From NCBI GenBank assembly GCA_016218825.1, contig JACRCV010000089.1, positions 1 to 52,106 on the forward strand: a stretch of 52,106 nucleotides of DNA. Direction: 5' to 3'. Positions 1 to 7,243 of this stretch are shown piece by piece. Every line of letters starts with the position of its first letter. The first letter of the stretch is position 1. The DNA comes from Deltaproteobacteria bacterium (GTDB lineage: Bacteria > Myxococcota > XYA12-FULL-58-9). Both the position numbers and the translations under genes were made by a program. The notes below the pieces were generated by a model, which was not told where the DNA came from, did not search any database, and saw only the letters and a program-made list of their open reading frames with translations.

Positions 1-28
1 AAGCAACGACATTCCCTTCTGGTTTCAT
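1..28 (-). CDS. Transposase N-terminus (partial, runs off window)
   Basis: An ATG at 28-26 on the minus strand opens a frame (MKPEGNVVA) that continues past the window edge. A GAGGAG ribosome-binding site lies 8 nt upstream (42-37). Only nine codons are visible, so the identity rests on context: it sits just inside a terminal repeat whose partner at the other end of the window is joined to a Tn5-like transposase C-terminus. Both fragments are on the minus strand, as expected for two IS copies in the same orientation. Confidence 0.4.
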
Positions 29-96
29 GTGAACCGCTCCTCAGCCGTGGCAGATCATCGAATCCGACCGAAGGCAAGCCGACGCGCCGCAGGAAA

Positions 97-164
97 AAGA
101 TGTGTGGAAGAGTCAGCCCGGGTGGGGCGGGCAACATCGGCCAAGCCCGAGAACTCGATCGCCC
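97..164. repeat. IS terminal inverted repeat, left copy
   Basis: Positions 110-164 match the reverse complement of 51942-51996 at 52 of 55 bases. The match extends with the same spacing through AAGATGTG (97-104), giving 68 bp in total. The two copies diverge abruptly after 164 / before 51942. The adjoining 9 bases (165-173 and 51933-51941) are not direct repeats of each other. Confidence 0.7.
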
Positions 165-213
165 TGACAGACCACCCAGATCAGCGACGCGCGCCCGACC
201 GCGACGCCCCGGC

Positions 214-3200
214 TCAATTGGCGAGCGCGCCGGCCGCCGCCTTGAGGCGCTCGTAGACGTCCTTGAACAGCGGCCAGCGCATGTGCGGCAGGTGCACGGT
301 GCAGCGCTGCAGCGCGACCTCGGCGCCCGCGACGTCATGGCGCGCGATCGCCACCCGCAACAGGTGCAGCTCGCCCGCGATCTCGACCTCGCGCAGCCCG
401 GCGCGCACCGCCTTGCGGAAGCCGTCCTCGCACATCGCCGCGCCCGCCTCCGGATCGATGGTGAGCGCCACCACCAGCCCGAGGTGCACCTGCGCCTCGG
501 CGACCACGGCTTGCTCGCCGAGCTCGAGCGCGATCGACAGGCCGCGGTCGAGGTGTTTCTGGGCCTCGTCCAGGCGCCCCTCCCACAGATGGCACTGGCC
601 GAGGTTGACGAGGTCGGCGGCCTCGTCGCGCCACAGCCCGAGCGCCCGGTCGATGCCCAAGACCTCGGCGAAGCCGCGCCGCGCGTCCTCGAACCGCAGC
701 CCCTGCATGTCGCAGTAGGCGATGTCGGCGGTCGCCTGCCCGCAGAGCTGCAGCATGCCGGCGCCCTTCGCCGCCTCCTGCACCCGGACGTAGATCGCAC
801 GCGCGGCGTCGAGCTTGCCGTCGTCGGCGAGCAGGTTCGCCCGGGCGATGTCGATGCGGCCGGTGCGGAAGACGTCGTCGCCGCAGTTCTTGCGGGCCTC
901 GGCGAGCCAGTGCTCCGCCTTGTCACCCTCGTGCGCCAGCTCGTGGGTCCGGGCAATGAGCCGGGCGGCGTCCGAGCGCAGCAATGGATCGCGCGCCGCC
1001 TGGAACGCCCGCGCCAACCGGTCGCGCGCCCGCTCCGGCCGGCCGTCGTGCAACAGCGCGTCCCCCATCCACAAGTCGATGGTGCAGCGCAGGCCGACGT
1101 CCAGGTCGGCGCTGTGGTGCTGCACGAGCTCGCGCCCCAAGCGCAAGACGTCGCCCGGGAAGCCGAGCCGCGCCGCGGCGACGAGCTGCATCACCTTGAT
1201 CTGGGCGACGGTGAACGACGCCGGGCGCCTCTCCACCGGCAAGCGCTCCACCACCCGCGTGAAGCGGTCGCAGAGGGTGCGGGTCTCGCGATCCATGCCG
1301 GCGGCCGCCGCGATCCGCGCCGCCTCCTGGTACCAGCGCGCCGCCGCCTCGAGATCGCCGGCGCGCTCGCGATGCATCGCCAACATCCCCGGGCTGGTCT
1401 CTTCGACCTTGTCGCCCTGGCGCTCCATCGCGTCGGCGATCTGCCGGTGCACGTCCTGGCGCTCGCCGTCCGGGATCGTGCCGTAGGTCACGGCGCGGGT
1501 GATGTCGTCGTGGAACACGTAGGTGGCCTCGCCGTCCCCCTCCGGGCTGATGACGCCGTGGCTCACGAGCTTGGCGACGCCGTCGTCGAGGAGCCCGGGC
1601 TCGAGATCCGCGGCCGCGATCAGCTCCAGCAAGCCGCGCCCGAAGCGCTGGCCGATGACGCTCGCGACCCGCAACAGGCGCCGCTCGACCACCGACAGCT
1701 GCTCGAGGCGTGCCATCACCACCTGACTCAAGGTCCGCGGCACCACGTCCTCGAGCATCTGGATCCCGGGCTCGGCCGGCACGATGACGCCGCCGCGCTC
1801 GCACAACAGGTTGCGCCCCGCCAGGAAGCGCACCACCTCGATCAGGTGCTCGGGGTTGCCGCCGGTGCGGTCCTTTACGAAGGCCGCGACCCCAGGGTCG
1901 ATGTCGGTGGCGCCGAGCTCGTGGCGCATCACCTCGATGGTCTGCTCCAGGCTCAAGCTGGCGAGGGTAATCTCCTCGTCGAACACCCGCCGGACCTCGT
2001 TGACCGTCGGCTCGGGGCGATAGGTGGCGACCAAGAGGAAGCGCGCGTCTCGGGGCACGGTCGACATCCGCATCGCGAGCTCGAGGGTGAGGGTGTCGCC
2101 CAGGTGCAGATCCTCGAGGATCACCATCACCGGACCACGCTCGGCGCGGGCGCCGAGGAAGCTGACCACCGCGCCCAACACCCGCTCGCGCGCCTGCGGC
2201 TCGGCCAGGTCCGAGAGCGCCTCGGTGGTGCCGTCTGGGCGCACCACCGGCTCGAGCAGCGCCATCAGGTCGGCGACGCCTTCGGCCTGCGCGAAGCCCG
2301 ACAGCCCCTTGCGGATGCGATCCCGCCGCGCGGCCTCGGAGTCGGACGCCGAGATCCCGAGGAAGTTGTGGAAGATGTTGACGATCGGCGCCAGCGGCAG
2401 CGACCGGGTGGCGTAGCGACAGCGGCCGATGACGCCGATGCCGCCCGCCGCCACCCACTCGTCGATCAGGTTGGCGAGCACGAAGCTCTTGCCGGCGCCC
2501 GCCGGGCCGACGACGCCGATGAAGCGCCCCCGGCCGCGCGCTGCGTCCCCGGCGATCGTCAAGAGCCTCTCGGTCTCGGCGCGCCGGCCGGCGCAGAAGC
2601 GCTGAAACTGCCGCCGCCGCACGTAGCGCGCCTTGCCCTCGGCGGCGCTCAACACCGCGAACAGCTGCAAGGGGCCGGCGCGGCCCTTGACGAGGATCTC
2701 TGGACGCGCGGCGGTGGCGAACTCCTCGGCGACGTGCTCGATCACGGTGTCGGTCGCCACGACCTCGAAGGGCTCGGCGGCGTTCGCCGCCCGCGCCGCG
2801 ACGTTGACCGCGTCACCCACCGCGGTGATGTCGTGCTTCAGATCGCTGCCGATGGCGCCGAAGTAGACCTTGCCCTGGTGGACGCCGGTCTGCACCACGA
2901 CGTTCTGCTTCTTCGAGATCGTGAAGCTCTTCAGCCGCGTGTTGGCGTCGAGAGCGGCGAGCAGCGCGCGCTCGGCGTCGTTCTCCTGCGGGTGATGCAG
3001 CCCGAAGAGGACCATGATGCGGTGGCCGCGCTCGGCGACGTCCACCTTGGAGACCACGCCGCCGTACTTGCGATAGGCGCGCAACAGCGACCGGGCGACG
3101 TTGAGCGCCAGCTCCGGGGCGCTCGCCTTGTCGTCCAGGCCGGAGATCTCCTGAAACAGCACGACGACGTCGCGCAGCTCGCCCGGCAGCCGCCAGCCCA

Positions 3201-3990
3201 TCGGCGTGCTCCGCAGGTGCTCCGCCAGCGGCTGGGGCACGAAGGGCTCGAGCAGCGCGATCTTCTCCTCGATTTGGGTCTCGACCCGACCATCGAGGCT
3301 AGCCACCTTGCGCGTCGCCGGCCAGCTGCGCAGCGCCCGCAAGATGCCGCGATCCGCGAGCCGCTCGATGGTCTCGGCGTCGGCGCCGAGGAGGTCGAGG
3401 GTGGAGCGGTCGGCGACCACCGCGCCGGGCTGCGCGAGCTTCTGCAGCGCCACCGCCCGGTGCACGACCGAGCCGGCCGAGACGATGCTGCGGCGAATCA
3501 TGTCGCCGACGATCCACAGGTGGATCTCGCCGCTCGCGACCCCGACCCTGAGCATCAGCTCGTGACGCTGACCGCCGGGCATCCGCCCCATCTCGCCGTG
3601 CATCAGGCGTTGGGCGGCGAGCGCCGAGGCCGCGCAGCGCGCGGCGTGCTCCGGGCCGCGGAACACGACGGTGGCCGAGTCGCCGCCGAAGTGCACCACG
3701 TAGCCCTCGTACGGAAACATCGCCTGCTCCAACAGCGCCTCGAACAGGTGATCGAGGATCTCGGAGAGCTGGCTCAACCCCTCGCCGCCTTTGGCCGCCA
3801 GCTTCTCGCAGACCGCGGTGAAGCCGACGAGGTCGGCGAACAGCACGCTGCCGCTGAAGTGCTGCGACTTGATGGCGGCCTCGGTGGGGTCGCTGAGCAC
3901 CGCCTCGACGACGTGGTAGGGCACGGTGCGGCAGAGCGCCGACAGATAGGCGGCGCGCGGCGCGGTCACCTTGGTCGGCGGCTTCGGCAT
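214..3990 (-). CDS. Soluble adenylyl-cyclase-like protein: two cyclase domains, AAA/P-loop NTPase, TPR-like tail
   Basis: This 1258-residue protein has the order of soluble adenylyl cyclases (sAC/ADCY10 type). The first cyclase domain (about 45-185) carries the metal-binding pair D53 (FADLVGFT) and D104 (FGGDS). The second (about 270-425) lacks the first Asp (LFQEISG) but has the N/R signature GDAVNVAARA near 392-401. A P-loop GPAGAGKS (495-502) and Walker B VMVILEDLH (621-629) follow, then about 500 residues of helical repeats. Complementary residues on C1 and C2 suggest one composite active site. The position of the adenine-selecting Lys in C1 appears to be His100, so nucleotide choice is uncertain. 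The likely product is cAMP, in the cytosol. The ATG at 3990 overlaps the stop of the upstream gene (TGATG), implying translational coupling. ATP rather than GTP use is inference. Confidence 0.9.
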   Translation of the reverse strand: MPKPPTKVTAPRAAYLSALCRTVPYHVVEAVLSDPTEAAIKSQHFSGSVLFADLVGFTAVCEKLAAKGGEGLSQLSEILDHLFEALLEQAMFPYEGYVVHFGGDSATVVFRGPEHAARCAASALAAQRLMHGEMGRMPGGQRHELMLRVGVASGEIHLWIVGDMIRRSIVSAGSVVHRAVALQKLAQPGAVVADRSTLDLLGADAETIERLADRGILRALRSWPATRKVASLDGRVETQIEEKIALLEPFVPQPLAEHLRSTPMGWRLPGELRDVVVLFQEISGLDDKASAPELALNVARSLLRAYRKYGGVVSKVDVAERGHRIMVLFGLHHPQENDAERALLAALDANTRLKSFTISKKQNVVVQTGVHQGKVYFGAIGSDLKHDITAVGDAVNVAARAANAAEPFEVVATDTVIEHVAEEFATAARPEILVKGRAGPLQLFAVLSAAEGKARYVRRRQFQRFCAGRRAETERLLTIAGDAARGRGRFIGVVGPAGAGKSFVLANLIDEWVAAGGIGVIGRCRYATRSLPLAPIVNIFHNFLGISASDSEAARRDRIRKGLSGFAQAEGVADLMALLEPVVRPDGTTEALSDLAEPQARERVLGAVVSFLGARAERGPVMVILEDLHLGDTLTLELAMRMSTVPRDARFLLVATYRPEPTVNEVRRVFDEEITLASLSLEQTIEVMRHELGATDIDPGVAAFVKDRTGGNPEHLIEVVRFLAGRNLLCERGGVIVPAEPGIQMLEDVVPRTLSQVVMARLEQLSVVERRLLRVASVIGQRFGRGLLELIAAADLEPGLLDDGVAKLVSHGVISPEGDGEATYVFHDDITRAVTYGTIPDGERQDVHRQIADAMERQGDKVEETSPGMLAMHRERAGDLEAAARWYQEAARIAAAAGMDRETRTLCDRFTRVVERLPVERRPASFTVAQIKVMQLVAAARLGFPGDVLRLGRELVQHHSADLDVGLRCTIDLWMGDALLHDGRPERARDRLARAFQAARDPLLRSDAARLIARTHELAHEGDKAEHWLAEARKNCGDDVFRTGRIDIARANLLADDGKLDAARAIYVRVQEAAKGAGMLQLCGQATADIAYCDMQGLRFEDARRGFAEVLGIDRALGLWRDEAADLVNLGQCHLWEGRLDEAQKHLDRGLSIALELGEQAVVAEAQVHLGLVVALTIDPEAGAAMCEDGFRKAVRAGLREVEIAGELHLLRVAIARHDVAGAEVALQRCTVHLPHMRWPLFKDVYERLKAAAGALAN

Positions 3991-5897
3991 CAGTACAACA
4001 CCCGCTGGCGCACGATCGAGAGCTCGGCGCTCGTGCCGTCGGCGCGCTGCACCGTGAGGCGCACCACGGTGCCGTCGCCGCCGCGGATGCGCTCGATCGC
4101 CTCGTCCATGCTCAGCCCCTTGGCGGCGGTGCCGTCGATCGTCACGATCACGTCGCCTTGCACCAGGCCCACCCGATCTGCGCCGCCGCGGTCGACGACG
4201 CTGACGATCGCGAAGCCGTCCTTCGTCGGCTTGAGCGCCGCGCCGATCCCCGACATCTCGGTCTTCTGCTCTTGGCCTTCCGGCACCGGCGACAGCTCGA
4301 TGACGAGCGGCCCGACGTCGGCGTCGGCCTCGGCGTCGAGGCCGGAGACCAGCCGCGTGTTGAACCCGACCGCAGCCACGGAGAGCGTCCGCCGGCCGGT
4401 CGCCACCCCCGCGAGCGAGAACGCCCCCGCGGCGTCGGTCACCGCCGAGGTCTGCACCGGGGTCACGGCGTCGGCGTCCGAGAGGTCGCCCTCGATGGTA
4501 ACGCGCGCCCCGGCGACCGGCCCGCCGGGGTTCGCGGCGACGACCGTGCCGTGGACCCGGCCGCCGTGCTCGAGAGCGACGTCGGCCACCGCCGGCGGTC
4601 GGCCGGGCGACGGTACCGCGACCTCCTGCGGCTTCGAGGCCGCATAGCCGGCCGCCGCGATCCGCAGGACCACCGGCCCGGTCGCCAGGCCGGTGACGGC
4701 GTAGCGGCCGTCACCGTCGAAGAACGACAGCGTCCGCGCGCTGCGCTCCTTGCCGCGGCTCGAGACCAACACCGAGAACGCAACGACCGCGGCGCCGTCC
4801 TTCTTCGCCGTGACCCGCCCGGTGACGCTCGCGCCCTCTTTGAGCTTCAGGGTGATCGGCCGGTCGCTCGGCGCGACGTCGTCGGCGCTCGCCGGGCCGT
4901 AGCCTTCGGCGCTCGCCACCACCTTATAAGCAGAGTCCTCGGCGACCAGGACCGGGATCGCGAAGCGCCCCAACAGGTCGGTCACTGCGGTGGCACCACC
5001 CGGGCCACCACCGCCGTGTTTGCCCTGAGGGGCGCTCGGCCGCGCGGTGACGAGCGCCGCCTCGACCGGCTCGCCCGCGGGCGTGACGACGACGCCGACG
5101 ATACGGCCATTCGTGGCGGTCTCGGCCTTCGCCATCATGATGATAGTGACGGTCACGTCGGTCTGGTCGTCGACCGCGATCTCCTTGCGGCCGCCGAGGT
5201 AATCGGGGTGGCGCGCGGTGAGGAGCACGTTGCCGGGGGCCTGCAGGCTGAACGCGCCACCGGCGTCGGTCTTGGCGACCGCGGCGTCGAGGTCGGAGCC
5301 CTGCAGGCCGCGCCGCACCGCGGTCACCGTGGCCGCGGCGACCGGCTTGCCCTCGTCGTCGACCACCCGGCCGTGGATGGTGATCTGCGGCGTCAGGTGG
5401 ACCACGACGCCCTGCACCGCGAGCCCGGCGCGGGCCTCGAACAACACCGGGCTCTGGCCGAGCCGCGGCGCGAAGTCGGCGAACCCTTCGGCGGCGACCG
5501 CGGCCAGCTCGTAGCGTCCCGGCGCCGGGGCCCGAAACAAGAAGCTGCCGTCGCGAGCCGCGGTGACCGAGTGGACCGCGCCGTCGTGAAGCAGCGTCAG
5601 CTCGGCTCCCGGCACCGGGCGGTTGTCGGCGGCCGAGAGCACCTTGCCGCCGAGGCTGCCGAGCCCGGCGTCCTCGTCCCTGGCCGCGGTGGCCGGCACC
5701 AGCTCCACGGCCGGCGGTGTCACCCACACCGCCTCCCGGGCGGCGGGCGGCGCGAGCTCCGATGAAAGATCGGTCATGGAAGGTGCGGCGACCTCCGCCG
5801 GCGGGGGCGCGTCGTCGGCCGAGAAGCGCAACCAGACGGCAAGGCCCATGGTTACGAGCCCGGCAAGGGCGAGGATCGATGCGCGGCGGCGATTCAC
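3990..5897 (-). CDS. Membrane-anchored protein with carboxypeptidase-regulatory-like repeats and C-terminal PDZ domain
   Basis: I chose the GTG at 5897, which is preceded by GAGGTGG at good spacing; an upstream in-frame start at 5987 lacks support. The 635-residue product begins NRRRASILALAGLVTMG, a signal anchor. About five beta-sandwich repeats of the CarboxypepD_reg type follow (pattern G.V.d..g.PV.gA.V....G.F...), and the last 85 or so residues form a PDZ domain (GLVQGDVIVTIDG). It is probably exported and anchored in the inner membrane, with its repeats in the periplasm. Its stop overlaps the start of the cyclase gene, so the two are one transcription unit; a sensory or scaffolding link to the cyclase is inference. 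No protease domain is present. Confidence 0.85.
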   Translation of the reverse strand: MNRRRASILALAGLVTMGLAVWLRFSADDAPPPAEVAAPSMTDLSSELAPPAAREAVWVTPPAVELVPATAARDEDAGLGSLGGKVLSAADNRPVPGAELTLLHDGAVHSVTAARDGSFLFRAPAPGRYELAAVAAEGFADFAPRLGQSPVLFEARAGLAVQGVVVHLTPQITIHGRVVDDEGKPVAAATVTAVRRGLQGSDLDAAVAKTDAGGAFSLQAPGNVLLTARHPDYLGGRKEIAVDDQTDVTVTIIMMAKAETATNGRIVGVVVTPAGEPVEAALVTARPSAPQGKHGGGGPGGATAVTDLLGRFAIPVLVAEDSAYKVVASAEGYGPASADDVAPSDRPITLKLKEGASVTGRVTAKKDGAAVVAFSVLVSSRGKERSARTLSFFDGDGRYAVTGLATGPVVLRIAAAGYAASKPQEVAVPSPGRPPAVADVALEHGGRVHGTVVAANPGGPVAGARVTIEGDLSDADAVTPVQTSAVTDAAGAFSLAGVATGRRTLSVAAVGFNTRLVSGLDAEADADVGPLVIELSPVPEGQEQKTEMSGIGAALKPTKDGFAIVSVVDRGGADRVGLVQGDVIVTIDGTAAKGLSMDEAIERIRGGDGTVVRLTVQRADGTSAELSIVRQRVLY

Positions 5898-6014
5898 GGC
5901 CACCTCATGCCACCCTGTGCGGCGGGTGTCCAACGCGTCCGAACCGGCGCTCAAAGGTGGCCGACGCCGCGAGACCGAATCTCGCACCTCGCCCGCATCT
6001 GCTGCCGAGAATCT

Positions 6015-6026
6015 CGATAGCTATCG
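6015..6026. promoter_or_regulatory. Perfect 12-bp palindrome, candidate operator
   Basis: CGATAGCTATCG is a perfect palindrome in the divergent spacer between the PDZ-protein gene (start 5897, minus) and the unknown gene starting at 6059 (plus). A GACAAT hexamer at 6035-6040 could be a -10 element for the rightward gene, which would put the palindrome near its -35 region. No -35 element is recognisable. Confidence 0.35.
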
Positions 6027-6058
6027 CGCCAGCGGACAATAACGCGGGAGGTCTCGCC

Positions 6059-6493
6059 ATGATTCGCCTCGACGCTCAAACCGCCGCCAACGCCAAAGTT
6101 CACCTCGAGACCAACGACGGCCAGACCTTCGCCGTGGTCGACGTGTACAACTTCGACCCGGCCATCAGGAAGGTGGTCAGCGACGCGCTCCCCACCGAGA
6201 AGCCGGTGTTCCAGTTCTGGGACAAGCTCTCCTACCGCGGACCGCTCTATGAAGGGCCGCAGCTCCGCAGCGGCTACGATCCATCGATCTTCCGCTCCGA
6301 GACCAAGTACCTCGGGATGACCGCCGATGGCTGGGATCACCACCAGATGCGGGTCGAGGTCAACGATCCGGCCGTCTTCATGCAACACCTGAGCGACATG
6401 GGAGTCACGCTGGCGGTGCCCACCAGCACCTATGCCGCCCGCGGTGTGACCGCCTACATGAACGCCGCGATCGACACGGTGTTCATCGGCTGA
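6059..6493 (+). CDS. Hypothetical protein, 144 residues
   Basis: The ATG at 6059 has GGGAGG upstream. The open frame extends further upstream but has no comparable start. The product is a soluble, acidic, aromatic-rich protein without signal peptide or membrane segment. I do not recognise a family. Features are a mid-region WDKLSYRGPLYEGPQ and a DGWDHHQMRVEV stretch. Its stop lies 11 nt inside the convergent DcrB-like gene. It may belong with the neighbouring peptide/GMC island, but only position suggests this. Confidence 0.75.
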   Translation: MIRLDAQTAANAKVHLETNDGQTFAVVDVYNFDPAIRKVVSDALPTEKPVFQFWDKLSYRGPLYEGPQLRSGYDPSIFRSETKYLGMTADGWDHHQMRVEVNDPAVFMQHLSDMGVTLAVPTSTYAARGVTAYMNAAIDTVFIG

Positions 6494-6971
6494 GACCGAT
6501 GCGCGCCGCGAGGCCGTCGAGATCCCTAGTGCCGGTCGTGATCGTCACCACCGCCTGGTGACCGTCGACCGCCGCGGCCACGAAGTGGCGCTGAAAGATC
6601 TGCAGCCCGCCGGGCCCGGTGAGGGTCACGTCTTGCCAGACGAGCTCGCGACCGTGACAGGTCGACGTGCCGGAGGCCAGAACCCTGAAGGTCCGGTCGC
6701 GGTGAACCATCGCGCGGTTGTCGGCCTCGAAGATGGAGCTGTCGAAAGGACCCGGGACCGCGGCGCGCCGCGCGACCACCAGGCTCGGGCGCACCACCGG
6801 CGCCGTCTTCTTGGTGTGGGCGAGCTCGGGGACGGGCGTGGTCTCGGAGACGAGCACGAAGCGAAACAGGCTCTCGTCTTGCGCCCCCTCTGGAACCGAC
6901 AGCTCGAGACCGTGCAAGTGCCGCGTCATTCTGGAACCCAAGGAGGAGTCAGGCGACCGAGGCGATCTCAC
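6483..6971 (-). CDS. DcrB-like / DUF1795 family protein
   Basis: The frame encodes up to 162 residues. The GTG at 6971 has GAGGAG 8 nt upstream; an ATG at 6929 (148 residues) is an alternative that matches where conserved-looking sequence begins (MTRHLHGLELSVP). The pattern, an N-terminal LSVPEGAQDES strand followed by a beta-rich body with GRELVWQDVTLTGPGG and a C-terminal AVVTITTGTRDLDGLAARIG, resembles DcrB/DUF1795 domains, some of which act as type VI secretion effector adaptors. No type VI gene is present here. It is convergent with the preceding gene (11-nt overlap) and divergent from the peptide/GMC operon. Family call moderate. Confidence 0.6.
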   Translation of the reverse strand: MRSPRSPDSSLGSRMTRHLHGLELSVPEGAQDESLFRFVLVSETTPVPELAHTKKTAPVVRPSLVVARRAAVPGPFDSSIFEADNRAMVHRDRTFRVLASGTSTCHGRELVWQDVTLTGPGGLQIFQRHFVAAAVDGHQAVVTITTGTRDLDGLAARIGLSR

Positions 6972-7147
6972 GCCCTTCGCTCCTCACCCTCGGCCCCGTC
7001 TATCACGCCCGTCTCGTACGCGTCACCTCGAGGGCGCGAGCGTCCGCGTCACGGCGGAGTCACGTCGTATGGGGCGCGGCCTCGCCTTGACGCCCCCGCA
7101 TCGACATGGGAAGTCTTCCGCAGTCGAGGGGGAGAAGGATATCAGCC

Positions 7148-7243
7148 ATGAAGAAGCTCTTTCCGAAGCCCGTGACCACTCCGGTCGAGGCGCCGCGCCC
7201 GGTGCCCGAGAGCACCTGCTGCAAGATCTCCTGCTGTAAGTGA
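7148..7243 (+). CDS. Short Cys-pair peptide (31 residues), coupled to GMC oxidoreductase
   Basis: The ATG at 7148 has AAGGA 8 nt upstream. The peptide is 31 residues: a basic, Pro-rich front (MKKLFPKPVTTPVEAPRPVP) and a compact tail ESTCCKISCCK with two Cys pairs separated by KIS. It has no signal peptide. The stop (TGA 7241-7243) overlaps the GTG start of the oxidoreductase (7240-7242), and no other ribosome-binding site is visible for that gene. The oxidoreductase is thus likely translated by re-initiation after this peptide. The leader-plus-core look recalls ribosomally made, modified peptides or small metal-binding peptides. That function is inference; a purely regulatory upstream ORF is the alternative. 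Confidence 0.65.
   Translation: MKKLFPKPVTTPVEAPRPVPESTCCKISCCK

Larger units (their letters stand above)
1..164 (-). mobile_element. Left-flanking IS4/Tn5-like insertion sequence, 5' end (partial)
   Basis: The window starts inside an insertion sequence that continues off the left edge. It consists of the first codons of a probable transposase (1-28, minus strand), a short leader, and a terminal repeat at 97-164. That repeat is matched in inverted orientation by the terminus at the right end of the window. A 19-base motif at 98-116 resembles the Tn5/IS50 outside end (about 15 of 19 positions by eye). The shared sequence runs on to 164, so I place the element boundary there; 116 is the alternative boundary. 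Confidence 0.55.

Noticed and set aside
98-116. Resemblance to the Tn5 mosaic end used in library adapters (possible contamination)
   Set aside because: It differs from the adapter at three positions. The other end of the window has a different variant joined to a genuine Tn5-like transposase C-terminus, so a real IS is more likely.
100-4647. 1515-codon open frame on the plus strand antisense to the cyclase and PDZ genes
   Set aside because: It is an antisense shadow created by high GC codon bias. The composition is mostly Arg/Ala/Leu/His repeats without motifs, whereas the minus-strand frames show clear domains.
6483-6971. Type VI secretion effector adaptor (Eag-like)
   Set aside because: The DcrB/DUF1795-like fold alone is not enough. 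No VgrG, PAAR or effector gene is in the window.
7241-7243. Possible Sec read-through of the TGA ending the Cys-peptide
   Set aside because: The downstream sequence in that frame gives no conserved-looking product, and the GTGA overlap explains the stop.
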